Shown here: positions 42,742-54,669 of the stretch, one piece after another
How the letters are laid out: each line of letters starts with the position of its first letter
Numbering within the stretch: position 1 is the stretch's first letter
Origin: Channallabes apus
Lineage: Eukaryota; Chordata; Actinopteri; Siluriformes; Clariidae
Length of the DNA: 64,000 nucleotides
Assembly (NCBI GenBank): GCA_030522415.1
Contig: CM060112.1
Coordinates: 2,126,001 to 2,190,000, forward strand
Reading direction: 5' to 3'
Made by a program: the position numbers and the translations under genes
The notes under the pieces: generated by a model
What the model was told of the DNA's origin: nothing
The model's database searches: none
The model's input: the letters and a program-made list of their open reading frames with translations, nothing else

Positions 42742-43557
42742 TATATAACCTCGACAGGTGACGTCATCTGATTAGATGTAGGTGGAGGTTATAAAAACAG
42801 GTGAGCCGGCAACGACCTCAGATCATTTGTCTTCAGCCTTGTTGTGAAGCGTGCTTGTGATAAACCAGCAAAATAATAAGGTGTTTAACTCACCAATTTG
42901 ATGAGTTTAAATCCCTCCGTGTGTGATAATCCATATCGGAGTGCGATCTCTACACTGCTTCGACTAGTGCTGCGCGCGCCGCGCATTCCGTGAGAAGCTG
43001 TGAGCCGCCGCGCGTTCCTGGCTTAAAACTCGTGCATCTGACAGAGCTGCAGCAGACGGAGGTAAGAAAACTCCTTTCTTCCGCGTTGTCATCACGAGGA
43101 TTTCTCTCTTGTTTACCGGAGATGGAAATAGCCTTAAGCACTTAAAAAAAAAAAAAAAAAAAACTCCAAGCAGTAGACGGAAGCAGCTTCTGTCGGGTGG
43201 CTGGGGGGCGGAGCCTCAATGACGCTCTCTCCCCCCCCCCCACCCCCTCTTAGCTCTCTTCATATGAGTTAACCCTTTCATGGAGTAGGCTGTATTCATG
43301 CTGTGTTTTTCCTGCCATCGACTTATTTGTTTATTTAAATATAGTCGATGTGGAAACGCGGGATTGTATGATGACACCCAGATAGCAGAGACGCTTCACA
43401 GGCTATCTCTCTCCTGGGACATCATCCTCCCTGGTAAGCTTATATTTCCTTTCTAGCTGTGTAGACTTTTATCTTCCCTAGAGGGAAAAGCTTTTCAGGC
43501 AGTGGGTCAGCTTGGTGCTCCACTGCACACAGGAGGTCAGACTGAATTAAAAAAAAA

Positions 43558-43589
<32 letters not shown>

Positions 43590-43829
43590 AAAATAAAATA
43601 AATGGGGGTGGCCCCCCAATAGGGAGAGTCACCCAGAATTCCTTTTTAACGAATAAGTGTTCTCCCTGGCACCCCCAGGAGGTCGGTGTTTTGCTCCGCC
43701 ACCACTGGAGTTTCGGGCAACATCAGTCTCCAATAGGCTGTTAGTTCTTCGGTTTTTCCTGCCATGCTTCAGGATGCCGAACATCTAACACTCCCCCCCC
43801 CCCCATTTAACCAAGCAGCCGAAACTTTT

Positions 43830-44420
43830 GCCCTTTTATGAGAAACTGGCAGCATGGAAGCTACTGCCAAGTATATCTCCTTGGGTACTAAGCACTGGAG
43901 AGAGGAACTACAGGATTCAGTTCTCACTTCACCTTCTGTGTTTTCAATGGCGTGGCCTCCACTTCCATGAAACCGGAAGGTGCACATCTCCTGACAGAAG
44001 TTGCTGGGTATGGGGTCATGGAACATGTTCCCCCTACCAGACAGTGAGTCAGACTACTATAATCAGTATTCCTGGCAGAGGAACGGGGGGCTGCGCCCAA
44101 ATTTTTTGATCTCGCGGGCTGTACCGCTATCTAAAATAAACAATACAGTTCAATGTTGACTGTTAAAGTGATTGCTCCCAATCCTACCAAGCGATTGATT
44201 TGTGACAATCGATTGAAGGACGCTTACTTTCATATAGAATACTCCCCAACACAGGAAAGACTTGAGGTTCGCTTTTGGGGGCCAAGCTTACCAGTATCGG
44301 GTCCTTTCAGTCGGTCTAGCTTTCTCACCAGCACATATTAAAATGCATGGATGTTGTTCTGGCTCTTACGACTACCAGGGCATCCATATTTGAATTACAT
44401 AGACGACTGGCTGGCCCAGT
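43830..44420 (+). pseudogene. DIRS reverse transcriptase remnant
   Basis: LPSISPWVLSTGERNYRIQF, then (after frame changes) LKDAYFHIEYSPTQERLEVR (block A) and NYIDDWLAQSH, whose YIDD is the catalytic YxDD box near 44397-44412. Stops and frameshifts break the domain. Confidence 0.75.
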
Positions 44421-44839
44421 CTCATTAGCTAGCGCTTCGACATCAGCATGTCGTCCTAGCTCATCTTGTCTCTTAGGATTGAGACCCAACGCCACGAAAG
44501 CGTGCTCTTTCCTGTTCTGAGGATTGGGTGTCACATGAGATTCGATCCTAAGCGGGCACACCTGTCTCCCACTCGTGTCGAATCCATTAACAACACCCTC
44601 AAGGAAATCAAGCTAGACCAAGAAAGTGACCATCACTTTCAGAGATCTTAGCTCTTATGGCAGCCGTATCCACGGTGACCCTTGGGCCTGCCCATGAGAG
44701 CATTTCAGTTGTGGCTAAGACAGGGGATTTCACTCTAGGGCCAATCCCCAACAGGGGTTACGCGCCAGGTGCTTCGTACCCGTCCTATGTGGTTCAGACC
44801 CCGGGTTCTGACTCTGGGTCCCACTCTAAGTTCGTCTTG

Positions 44840-45090
44840 TCATCGCAGATGCTAACGACAGATGCTTCCCTCACGGACGGGGGTCTTAGGTGAACATCCC
44901 AGCCCAAGGGTGCTGGAGAGGCCTTCTTCTCGCACGGCACATCAATTGCCCCGAAATGATGGCTCTATTTCTCGCCCTAAAGCACTTCCTCCAGCGGTTG
45001 AGAGTGCCATGTCCCATTGTGGGTGGACATCACTATGGCAAGTCTCATATATTAATCGCCAGGGCGGACTGTGCTCGCGCCGCTGAATAG
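44840..45090 (+). pseudogene. DIRS RNase H remnant
   Basis: TTDASLTDGGL, ARHINCPEMMALFLALKHFL and, in another frame, VSYINRQGGLCSRR match the order of the DIRS RNase H (first Asp, ELxAVFLAL helix, SYINxQGG). At least two frame changes. Confidence 0.7.
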
Positions 45091-45309
45091 CTAGCGCACC
45101 AGGTTCCTGTCCCTCAGCGCGATTTACGGTCCAGGGCATATGAATGTGAGAGCAGTTGTAACTGCCCAGTCAATCGCTGACACACGGGGAATGGAAACCC
45201 CACCCCGAAGTAGTCAGTCAATCTCGGTGAGATTTCATGCAGCAGAGGTGGACCGCTTTGCCTCGAAAGATCAGCAAATGTCCCCTTTTGCTACTCCCTG
45301 ACTCTGGAT

Positions 45310-46215
45310 CTAGGATCGCCTCGTTTATTGCACTAGCAAGAGGTATTCCCCTGCAGCAAGTGTGTGATAAGCAGGCAGACCCAGTCCACTGCCGAAACGT
45401 TTCAGTGCTGGAGTTTCGGCAAGAAAAGCTTGTCCTTAGGCTTGTGCCCTAGTACTCTCAAGATGTACTTATCCGTGTCCTCACTGAACTTTTTTCCCGA
45501 AAAGTTCCATTTGTAACGAGCAGGAGTAACTTCACTTACTGTCCAGTATGTGCTCTTCAGATTTACAGTACGTCCACCACATGAGCCAGTGGCGTAATTC
45601 AGAGCACCACTCTACTGGGTGAGAGATGCCATTGCCCTCTCCTATGAGGCGCGTGGGCTCACTTCGCCTCTAGGAATCAGGGTTCATTCAACCTGGGGGA
45701 TCGCCTCATCTATTGCACTAGCAAGAGGTATTCCCCTGCAGCAAGTGTGTGTGCAAAGCAGGTAGACCCAGTCCACTCCTGAATTGTTTCAGTGCTGGAG
45801 TCCTTGCAGAAAAGTTGTCCTCGGGCCTGTGCCCAAGTACTCTCAGGACGCATGTAACTGCATCCTCACTGAGCTATCGGCCTAAGTCCATAAACAACAT
45901 CACCCTATTGTTTTGAAGCATTCCATCCTCCGCCTTTACAGCTTCGGAGCAGGAGAGACTTCACTTACTGTGTCCAGCAGGTGCTCTTCAGATTTACGTC
46001 TAACGCATCAGCCGGTGGTGTAGGTCAGAGCAGCCTTTACATGTCTTGGGGCTGCTGGAGCGGCCACCACTACACTGGGTGAGAGATGCATATTGCCCTC
46101 TCCTATGAGGCGCGTGGGTTCACTTAGCCTCTAGGAAGCAGGGCTCATTCAACCAGGGAGATCGCCTCCTTTTGCACCAGCAAGAGGTATTCCCCTGCAG
46201 CAAATTGTGTGTCAC
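45310..46215 (+). pseudogene. DIRS recombinase C-terminal remnants in tandem partial copies
   Basis: The block RDAIALSYEARGLTSPLGIR with VHSTWGIASS and IALARGIPLQQVC resembles the C-terminal third of DIRS tyrosine recombinases (the His-x-x-(Arg/Trp)-Gly area). Pieces recur starting near 45313, 45702 and 46161, spaced about 390-460 bp. The upstream catalytic Arg and the final Tyr are not recognisable. Confidence 0.6.
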
Positions 46216-46641
46216 GGAGGGTTGCTCCTCCCCGCACACATTACATTTACGTTACATTATAATCTGGATGTTCATGCTACTCCGGGCTCAGGCAAAGCCC
46301 CGAGTTAGCTGCCCAGGCATGGTTCTGAGACCTTCTCGGCTTTGTGCCACACGCTACACAACCTTGGGGTCCAGACACCTGTAGTGCGGCGGCGTTGGTA
46401 TTCTCGTTCCCATAGCGTTTTCACGCAGCATCGAGTGTAGCCTTGCTAGGGAACGTCTCGGGTTACATTTCTGTAACCCTGTTCCCTGAAAGGCGGGAAC
46501 GAGATGCTGCGTCGCAATGCCGCACTACCACGTGACCGGACGGTTGTTCAGACAAATTAATCTGAGGTCGTTGCCGTCTCACCTGTTTTTATAACCTCCA
46601 CCTACATCTAATCAGATGACGTCACCTGTCGAGGTTATATA

Positions 46642-47229
46642 CAGTGGGAGCCACGCCAAATAGCCGCGACAGTGTGGCTGAAGTGTGAATGGCGTGTGAA
46701 TGGCCTTTGCACGCCGTAATCCCCCCTCCCTTTTCTGGCTGAAAGGCGTGTCAAGATTTCACAGTAAACACGCCCATTCAAGCCCAATTTATTCATTTAC
46801 CTGGTGCCACCACTAGATGGCGCTTCGTTCTCAAGAACACGTTAAAACAAGCCAGCTGCGCTGAGTTGCAATCACGTGATTTTAACAACCCGCCTCCACC
46901 CCCGCCGAACTGACGCTGCCAAACTACAGAGATGAAGATGGCGGCTTAACGGACTATTCGTGGTAAGTGATGTTTTATTTTATAAAATGTGTTTGGGGTA
47001 GTTTACAGTTTATTTCCCAGTTTAGTTTTTTTATTGACCGTTTTAAATATCACTGGCAGCACCAGCAGCGGTCAGATGTGACTTTAGAGAACTTAATGTT
47101 CTGTTTACCAAGTCTGGAGTTAATATTACAGCTTACTGTCAGTGTCACACACTCACAATGTCACTCCACTTTACCTCAAAAACATGCTCAAGCTTCGACA
47201 ATACTATTAATGTCCCTATTACAAGAGCT
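46642..47229 (+). repeat. Inverted partner of 13213-13799; promoter-like with a splice donor
   Basis: It begins CAGTGGGAGCCACG directly after the DIRS end. It contains TCACGTGAT, CCGCCTCCACCCCCGCC and GATGGCGGCTTAACGG, then TCGTG|GTAAGTG at 46962. This looks like a TATA-less promoter and a non-coding first exon, though the only ATG reads ATGGCGGCTTAA. Whether the repeat is a captured promoter or a real gene start cannot be told here. Confidence 0.6.
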
Positions 47230-47707
47230 CCACTACCCGATGAAGAGTGTTTGTGTTCTCTGTAAATACTGAGAGAATCTCACCGCGTGTTGTCTGGATA
47301 AATTCAGCGCTTATTTATTCTCTGGTTAAGAGTTAATCTGCAGGTTATTTCTGTGACTGTAATATAATGTGATGCAGTTGATGAGGGACACAGACTGAGG
47401 GGAGCTGTATAGGAGCTAGTAACGCTCATAACCCGGTTTATATTTTACACACTTTGACCGGGACTTTCAGCGGTAGCGCGAGCGCTTAGTTAACGAGCTG
47501 AATAACAACACTGAAGTGTTTATCAGTTGAGGAGGGGGAGGAGGAGGGGGGAGGTGTGTGTGTGAGGGGCTTCAGTAAGTTATAGTTTGGCTTCAGGGAT
47601 GAACTAATGCTCATATACGAGTGTTATATCGCTTAACTTATTTGTATGAGAAGCGCATTAAGTAAATTCCCGGTTAATTTAATGCAGACGATAATACAGT
47701 CAGTCAG

Positions 47708-47951
47708 TGGTTAACACTAACACTGTTCACTGGTTAACACTAACACTGTTCACTGGTTAACACTAACACTGTTCACTGGTTAACACTAACACTGTTCACT
47801 GGTTAACACTAGCACTGTTCACTGGTTAACACTAGCACTGTTCACTGGTCAACACTAGCACTGTTCACTGGTTAACACTAGCACTGTTCACTGGTTAACA
47901 CTAACACTGTTCACTGGTTAACACTAACACTGTTCACTGGTTAACATTAGC
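47708..47951. repeat. 23-bp minisatellite
   Basis: About ten and a half units of GGTTAACACTAACACTGTTC plus ACT, with a cluster of TAGCAC variants in the middle units. Confidence 0.95.
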
Positions 47952-48106
47952 ACAGGCAGTTTATTTACATTACAGAATCCCCAAAGCAGTACTTTACACA
48001 CTCTGTGGTAAATAGGTTTATTAATATATATTATTTTTATTAGAACTATATGTTCTGTAAAGTTTATTTGTCTTTGTCTTGACTAAATTCTCCTGTTGTC
48101 TTTAAG

Positions 48107-48250
48107 CAGAGCTCCGCTGTGGAGGATTGGGGGGTCAGACGGCTGACGGCTGGACTTTTGGAGCTACAGGACTGGAGGAGCCTGAACAAGCTGTTGAGGA
48201 AGCTGTAGGAGGGATGACGTCACAGTCCGACAGCTTTAGAATGATGTTTG
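48107..48250 (+). other. Possible exon after a splice acceptor
   Basis: TTGTCTTTAAGCAG at 48093-48106 is a good acceptor and is followed by GC-richer sequence with a short frame (ATGACGTCACAG...). It could follow the donor at 46962. From 48225 the sequence is the inverted duplicate of 2370-3383, so any transcript would end in repeat DNA. Confidence 0.25.
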
Positions 48251-49086
48251 ATCAGGTCTACTGTATATTCTGAACATAGTACTGCAAAATGTCTGATACA
48301 GTACTTTGGGGGAAACAAAGACTTAAACTGTTAAGTAATAACATTATTAATAACAAATATGTAATAGTTTTGATATTTGAAAAATTAATATTTTAATGTA
48401 AAAGGACTATAGATAGAGACTTATAAGCAGCTGGTGTATCCGGGTTGTTTAATGAACTTTAAGCAAAAAGACAACATGTATTCATCTGTTTTATATAAAT
48501 TACTGTTTTAACTTTGACTAGTTTTGGAAGAATAAATTGAATTGTTAAAGTGATGTTTTGCGTGTTTTAATTTTGGGGGATTGTTTGGGTATTTAAAAAT
48601 TGTTTAGTTGAACCAACAACTTCAATTGGCAAAAAATGGGACACAACTTTGTTTTAAATAGTCAAAGAGTTGGGCTGAAAATAATAATAATAATTATTGA
48701 TCATAGAAACAAATGAAACCAGTTAAACACTTGATTATATGTATTTGTGATTGTGACCCATAATAATTTTTTCTCAGTATAAATAAATGTTTTGGGTTTT
48801 AAGAACTCCAAAAGAGCAACGACAAACTTGGTATTCTCCATTGCGGTTTCTCACCTTCCACTCCTGAGTATGACATGGTGTTAATTGCTCTGTGTGTGCG
48901 TGTGTGTTTTTGGCGGGGGGATGGGTGTGTGTGTGTTTTCGGCTGTTCAGCAGTTCTAAACACAAGCACAGTTTTTGTCCTTAACTAAAATACTTCAATA
49001 CGTTATTAATGAATTTATTTTGCTGAATAAGGTAATAAGCGATGTTTAAACCAAACCAGTAAGTTAAGTAAGTGTTCCATACATTA
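48225..49086 (-). repeat. Inverted duplicate of 2370-3383 (first part)
   Basis: The match runs from ATGACGTCACAGTCC (48225) to CCATACATTA (49086), where the LINE was inserted. It resumes at 52684-52818. Confidence 0.85.
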
Positions 49087-49337
49087 GATAGATAGATAGT
49101 TTATTTCAGTTCAACACTGAAAAAAGGTGTAGGCTGAAGCCTTGCTTATTATGCCTACCCTTTGTACATCAACAAATGAGCGACACTTTACAGTAAATTG
49201 CACAAAATATTGTCAACAAATATTGTCACTTGTGCACATAAACAAAACATGTCAAAAGTAATTATTCTTTCACTTGGGAAGAGAAGAGAAATTTGGAAAA
49301 GAAAATAATCATGTCTATATACAGTATATATATTACT

Positions 49338-49769
49338 TTATGTCATATATTCACTAAACACCTTGTCTTTAAACATTTTTTTAAATCTATGAAGTGAATT
49401 ACATAATTTTAATTCCATATCACATTTATTCCGTAAATTAACCCCTTTAACGGAAATGCATTTATTCTTTAAATTTGTTCTGGCCCTTATTTTGCTAAAC
49501 ATGAACATTCCTCTTAGACAGTAGTACTGGCTGACTTTAATTTTGAACAGCCTCTGGATGCAGCTGGGAAGTAAATTATTATAGGCTTTATACATTATTT
49601 GTGCAGTATACAAATCAACTAGATCCACAAATTTCAAAACTTTAGATTTTATAAACAATTTATTTGTGTGTTCATAATAATCGGCCTTATTAACAATCCT
49701 TATTGCTTTTTTTTGTAACACAGATATTGGGTTTAAATAAGTTTTATAAGTATGCCCCCATACCTCCAC
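49338..49769 (-). pseudogene. LINE reverse transcriptase, C-terminal part after the MITE
   Basis: Begins VEVWGHTYKTY and includes LQKKAIRIV and MYKAYNNLLPSCI, the conserved tail region of CR1/Jockey-group proteins. Removing the MITE and one TAA duplication restores the join to the upstream part in the same frame. Confidence 0.8.
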
Positions 49770-49776
49770 ACAATAA

Positions 49777-50519
49777 GGCTACGTTTACACTGCCAGGTAA
49801 ATGTGACCCAATTCCGATTTTTTGCTCATATGTGACACATATCGGATATGTTCTATGTCCGTGTAAACAGGAAAAAAACGCATGCATTCCGATATTTCGA
49901 GATCGGTTTCAGGCCTCCTTCATATGTGGAAATAAATCGGATATAAATCAGATATGTGCTGATGTGATTGTCGTGTAAACAGACAGATCGGATTTCCTGA
50001 GGCATTGTGTTCTGTACGTCATTAAAACTGCGACTTCTTCGCGGTTTAATGATGTAATGTTATTCTCCGGTGGAAGCGCGTGTGGAATTACAACATCGCA
50101 GGTGACATGGAAGAGGAAAAGAACAACCCCCCCCCCCCCTCCTCCCACACACACGCATTGTGCACACATGCTTATTTGGGCTAAATAACATTAAATCAGT
50201 ATTTGATGAATAAACATATGTGCAGGCTGCAATTATGCCGTTTTTTTCTCTCCTCCTCCGTTTTAAAACCATGGTGCGCGAACTTTGCATATATAGCAGA
50301 GATAGCGTTAAGCATATTTCACCTTCATCTTTCTTGGCCAGTGTGTAGCGCAAGAACCTCCCTTTAAGTATGCGCGATGTTTCAGATGTTATGGCGAGTG
50401 TAAACACGTGAATCGGATATGAGTCATAGTTTAAAGAACGTGTAAACAGACGGTTAAAAAAATCTGATATAGGCAACAAATCGGAATTAAGCATCGAGAC
50501 CTGCAGTGTAAACGTAGCC
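49777..50519. mobile_element. Harbinger-like MITE (TAA target duplication)
   Basis: GGCTACGTTTACACTGC at the left and its inverse GCAGTGTAAACGTAGCC at the right. TAA at 49774-49776 and 50520-50522, the 3-bp duplication usual for PIF/Harbinger. Internally it holds several further GTGTAAAC/GTTTACAC words and repeated ATCGGATATG motifs. The open frames inside are not transposase. Confidence 0.85.
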
Positions 50520-50677
50520 TAAGTGATGTATGGAAATATGAGTGTACAATACAATATGCGTAATGTTTTATTATCCAATACATACTTTAATCTGTTAAGA
50601 ATTCCAACTGATTTAGAGATTTTTGTCTTAATAAAATTAATATGTGGTTTCCAATTCAGTTTGTTGTCAATTATTAC

Positions 50678-52666
50678 TCACAAAAATTTTATTTCGGAGA
50701 CTCTTTCTATTTCCTCATTATTAATTCTTATTTTCACATCATGATTAATTTTTGGATTACTAAAAATTATGAACTTAGTTTTAGTCAAATTCAATGAAAG
50801 CTTACTATCATCTAACCAACTTTTAAGCCTCAGCAATTCATTTTCCACTGTGTTCAGAAGCTGTTTCAAATTTTTACCTGATAAATATAAAGTAGTGTCA
50901 TCAGCAAATAATAAAAATTTTAATACATTGGACACTTTATCAATATCATTAACATACAACACAAATAATTTAGGGCCCAATACTGAACCTTGTGGAACAC
51001 CGCATGTAACTTCCAATAAGTCAGATTTGTCATTATTAATTTGTACATACTGATGTCTGCTTTCCAGGTAGCTTTTTATCCAGTCTAACGCTTTTCCTCT
51101 TATTCCATAATTTAACAATTTCTTCACTAATAAATCATAATCAATTGTATCAAATGCTTTCTTTAAATCTAAAAATACTCCCAATGTATATTCCTTGTTT
51201 TCTACTGCAGTTGAGATATCTTCAACCATTTTCATTACTGCCATTGAAGTCGACCTCTTAGTCCTAAATCCGAATTGATATTCACTCAGTAAATTATGTT
51301 TTTCTATAAATTTGTCAAGCCTCTGCACAAATACTTTCTCTAAGATTTTTGAAAACTGCGGCAGAAGAGCAATTGGTCTGTAATTAGAGAAGGAATACTG
51401 ATCTCCTCCTTTAAAGATCGGAATAACTTTTGCCATTTTCATTTTACTAGGAAAGATACCGGTTAAGAAAGACAGATTACAAATGTAAGCAAAAGGTTTT
51501 GCTATACTCACAATTATATTTTTGAATAATGACATGTCTAGATCATCACAATCGGTGGAATATTTACTCTTGCAATTATTAACTGTTAGAAGTATTTCTT
51601 TTTCATCTACAGCCTGAATAAACATTGTATACTTATTACATAAGTTTTTTACTTCATTCACTGATCCATGTTTAGTAATTTTTTCTGCTAATTTAGATCC
51701 AACATTTACAAAATACTTATTAAATTCATTGACAATATCTTCCCCTTTATTTATACTTTGATTATCATCATTTACAAAACGATTTGGGTAATCAAAACTA
51801 CATGTATTATTTTTAAGTATACCATTAAGTACCTTCCATGTTGCTTTTACATTGTTTTTATGGATATTCAATAACCTATTGTAATAGTCCTTCTTACTGA
51901 ATCTTATTATATTTTGTAATTTATTTTTGTAAGTCTTATAATCAATTTCTGCTTGTTTTGATCTTGTTGTTAGAAATTTCGTGAATAGGACATTTTTCTT
52001 TTTACATGCCTTCTCTATTCCTTTAGAAATCCATGGTTTATATACATTCTTTTGCCTTATTATAATCCTCTTAGATGAACAATGTTTATTAATTTGCTCA
52101 TTTAATATATTCAAGAACACTTCATACGCCTTACTGGGGTTGCTATATGCATAAACTTCATCCCAATTTTGTATTTTTAAATCTTCATTAAGAGCATCTA
52201 TTGCCTCTTGTGTTCTATTGCGAATAATTTTATAACTATTAGTCCTTTTTTTGAGGGGGGGATTTTTCAATAAATCATAGAAAATCACAAAAACTGGAAG
52301 ATGGTCTGTGATATCATTGATAAGCAACCCTCCTAGTCTTTTTCCTTTTAATTCATTAGTATATATATGATCTATTAATGTTGCTGTATCTTTTGTCAAT
52401 CTACTAGGTTTTGTTATCATTGGAATCAAACCATAACTGTACAGTGCATCAATAAAATTAGCAATTCTCTTACTTCCATGTGGATTTAGTAAATCAATGT
52501 TAAGATCACCACATATGATGTTTACCTTATTTTTAATTGATTGGTCGAACATATCAAATAACTCTTTTGTAAATTTATCAATGCATGTGCCTGGAGCTCT
52601 GTACACACAACTGATCATTATATTTTTTGTACTTTTTGTTTCAATTTCAATTGTTACACACTCCAA
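50678..52666 (-). pseudogene. LINE endonuclease/reverse transcriptase, main part
   Basis: 662 open codons. The C-terminal endonuclease half is present (VNIICGDLNIDLL, DTATLIDHIYTN, ITDHLPVFV). RT blocks follow: NYRPIALLPQFSKILEKVF, YQFGFRTKRSTSMAVM, YTLGVFLDLKKAFDTIDYDL (block A Asp), GVPQGSVLGPKLFVLYVNDI, LLFADDTTLYLSG (FADD, block C) and LSLNLTKTKFIIF. The frame ends at a TGA (50680-50678) that replaces one codon; past it the same frame continues for about 50 codons to the MITE and then into 49769-49338. Apart from the missing 5' end this is the best-kept LINE frame in the window. Confidence 0.88.
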
Positions 52667-52683
52667 AACATTTTCTATGGCAA

Positions 52684-52818
52684 ATTAAAGTACTGTGTAT
52701 AACCAAGTGCCCTAGCAAACAGTTACAGTACAGTTTACAGTACAAACAGAGTGTGTGCGCTGGGGGGATTGGAAGGTGAGTGAGAATACTCATTTACAAG
52801 ACAAAAGACGGTCAGAGG
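52684..52818 (-). repeat. Inverted duplicate of 2370-3383 (second part)
   Basis: AAGTACTGTGTATAACC to CAAAAGACGGTCAGAGG continues the duplicate beyond the LINE and abuts the hAT left end. Confidence 0.85.
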
Positions 52819-52986
52819 CAGGGCCGTTCTAGACCAGACAACACGGGGTGGGGGGAGGGGGCATCATGTTCGAGCACTGTTTTTACCTGGCCTTACTGTA
52901 TAGTAACAGTATTGTATTTGCTGAATTGTGTTGAGGCACGCAAACCCCCAGACCACAATAAGGTGGCAATCCCTCAGGGGGAAACT

Positions 52987-53069
<83 letters not shown>

Positions 53070-53400
53070 TATAATATCCTTAATCCAGATTTTATCAATC
53101 AATGACATAACATTTACCTAAACTGGATGGTCAAATTCTCAAAAACGTTTAACCTAAAGTAAGACTTAACACACTATAACTAAAATATGTACAAAACTGA
53201 AAGGTTGTCTTATGAATAATAAAAAATACAAACTAAATTAAAACAGATGGGCTGTTGAACAGATCATAATATGTTTTATGTTTTCTGATTATAAATGATA
53301 TATGGGTTGATTTTAGAAAGGCTAAATCAAATAGCTAGTTTTGGTCATGTCTATACTATGTAAAAGTAATTATAATATGAATTAATTAAGGGCAGGACCT
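52819..53400 (+). mobile_element. hAT-family left portion, copy C
   Basis: Starts CAGGGCCGTTCTAGACC and runs like 29137-29760 and 1871-2369 (-). It contains an A-run plus a (TA)31 run at 53003-53065 that the other copies lack. At 53385 it preserves the sequence into which LTR element A jumped in copy A. Confidence 0.7.
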
Positions 53401-53609
53401 AACCTAATGTTAATAATTTACACCATGATAACATTAGTATTCATGTTTTTGTATATATTTTTAAATGTTCAAATGAACGTTTCAGAGTATATAATTTGTC
53501 GTGTCATCTGTGATTGAGACCCATGAGTTAAATTGAAATATTTTTTATAGGTAGTAAGCCAGGTTTTAGTAACCTTGGATAAATCAGCATGAAAGCCCTC
53601 TCTCGCGCA

Positions 53610-54277
53610 CGCGCTCTCACGCTATCTCTCGCACTCACACACACACACACAGACACACTGTACACACACAGACACACACAAATAATACATGAAATCGCGT
53701 AAAACCAAATGAAACTAGGGTAAAAATATAAGCAGTAAAAATACAGTAGTATCCTGTAGGTGATTCCTGTCCTGTGATAACAGGCACTAACACTCTAGAA
53801 CTGTTTACTTCTGTTAGTTTTGTTTTCAAGTGTGAATGTTTATGGGGATTAAATCTGTCTCTGCTGCTGCATCTATACACCGTTGTGATAACTGATTTGT
53901 GCCCCATCAGATCTTTAATGTGGGACATTATGCTGGTTAAATGACTAAAGAAATACTGATCCGTATGGACAGATATTTGTTCCAGATATTATGCGCCATT
54001 AATCAATTTGTTATGCCAATTTGACTTTCAGCGAAAACATAAAAAATATAACGAAAACAAACCCAAGCAGAAGTTACATTTTAAGCTTTACTTTCAAATT
54101 CAAATTTGATTTGTCACATACACAGCGCGATATGCAGTAAAATGCTTTGGGTGCTTTAGGTGAGACTCGAACTCGGCATTGCTTCACCTGGACCGCTTTA
54201 TAAGTGTCACGCGCTAACCGATTGCGCCACGGGAGCCACACGGAGGTTGGTCTTGTCAGAGTATCCTCTCTCTCGTG

Positions 54278-54321
<44 letters not shown>

Positions 54322-54665
54322 AAATTGCGTAAAACCCAACGAAATATAAGCAGTAAAAAAAAAATCAGTAAAATACATTAGTATAACAGGCGCTAACCCT
54401 CTGGAACTTTTTTTTTACTATTGTTTCCAAGTGTTTAAGTGATTAATGCCCCATCAGATCTTTTGACGGGGGAGCATTATGCATGATTAAATGACTAAAG
54501 AAATACTGATCCATATGGGCAGATATTTATTCCAGGTTGCATGCGGCATTAATTGCCTCTTATGCCACTTGTAGACTATCAGTGAAAAAATCAGCGAAAA
54601 CATCATCAAAAATATAACGAAAACAAACCCAAGCAGACGTTACATTTTGAGCTTTACTTTGCAGC
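53610..54665 (+). repeat. Imperfect tandem duplication of about 0.5 kb
   Basis: 53610-54107 recurs as 54265-54665, with CA-repeats at both starts and shared landmarks (CCCCATCAGATCTT, ATGACTAAAGAAATACTGATCC, CGAAAACAAACCCAAGCAGA). The spacing varies from about 550 to 630 bp because of small indels. The tRNA-like segment lies exactly between the copies. Confidence 0.85.
54155..54238 (-). pseudogene. tRNA-Ile(UAU) pseudogene with intron
   Basis: GGCGCAATCGGTTAGCGCG is the D-arm region (A box) of eukaryotic tRNA-Ile. CTTATAA gives a UAU anticodon loop, followed by an intron-like insert as in this isoacceptor, and ATGCCGAG is the 3' anticodon stem and variable loop. Eight bases before TTCGAG are missing compared with the usual tRNA-Ile-UAU; the loss lies between two GAG words and destroys the T stem. 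It may be the head of a SINE. Confidence 0.65.
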
Positions 54666-54669
54666 AAAA

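Larger units (their letters stand above)
42742..46641 (+). mobile_element. DIRS-type tyrosine-recombinase retrotransposon, decayed
   Basis: Inverted ends TATATAACCTCGACAGG... (42742-42832) and its reverse (46553-46641) agree at nearly every position and include a TATAAAA promoter motif. There is no target duplication beyond TA, as expected for DIRS, which integrates with a tyrosine recombinase. The coding remnants run RT, RNase H, recombinase. The strip at 46400-46550, with several self-complementary stretches, is the likely internal complementary region used to circularise the DNA copy. Confidence 0.85.
49087..52683 (-). mobile_element. CR1/Jockey-group LINE, 5'-truncated, nearly intact frame
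   Basis: ATTA flanks both sides (49083-49086 and 52684-52687), and the empty site is seen in the duplicate at 2495-2515. The 3' end (left) carries a (TATC)n tail. The copy starts inside the endonuclease domain. A 743-bp Harbinger MITE was inserted later at 49777-50519. Confidence 0.88.

Noticed and set aside
43769..45452. Host gene suggested by several 60-90 codon frames
   Set aside because: They are pieces of the DIRS reverse transcriptase and RNase H in changing frames.
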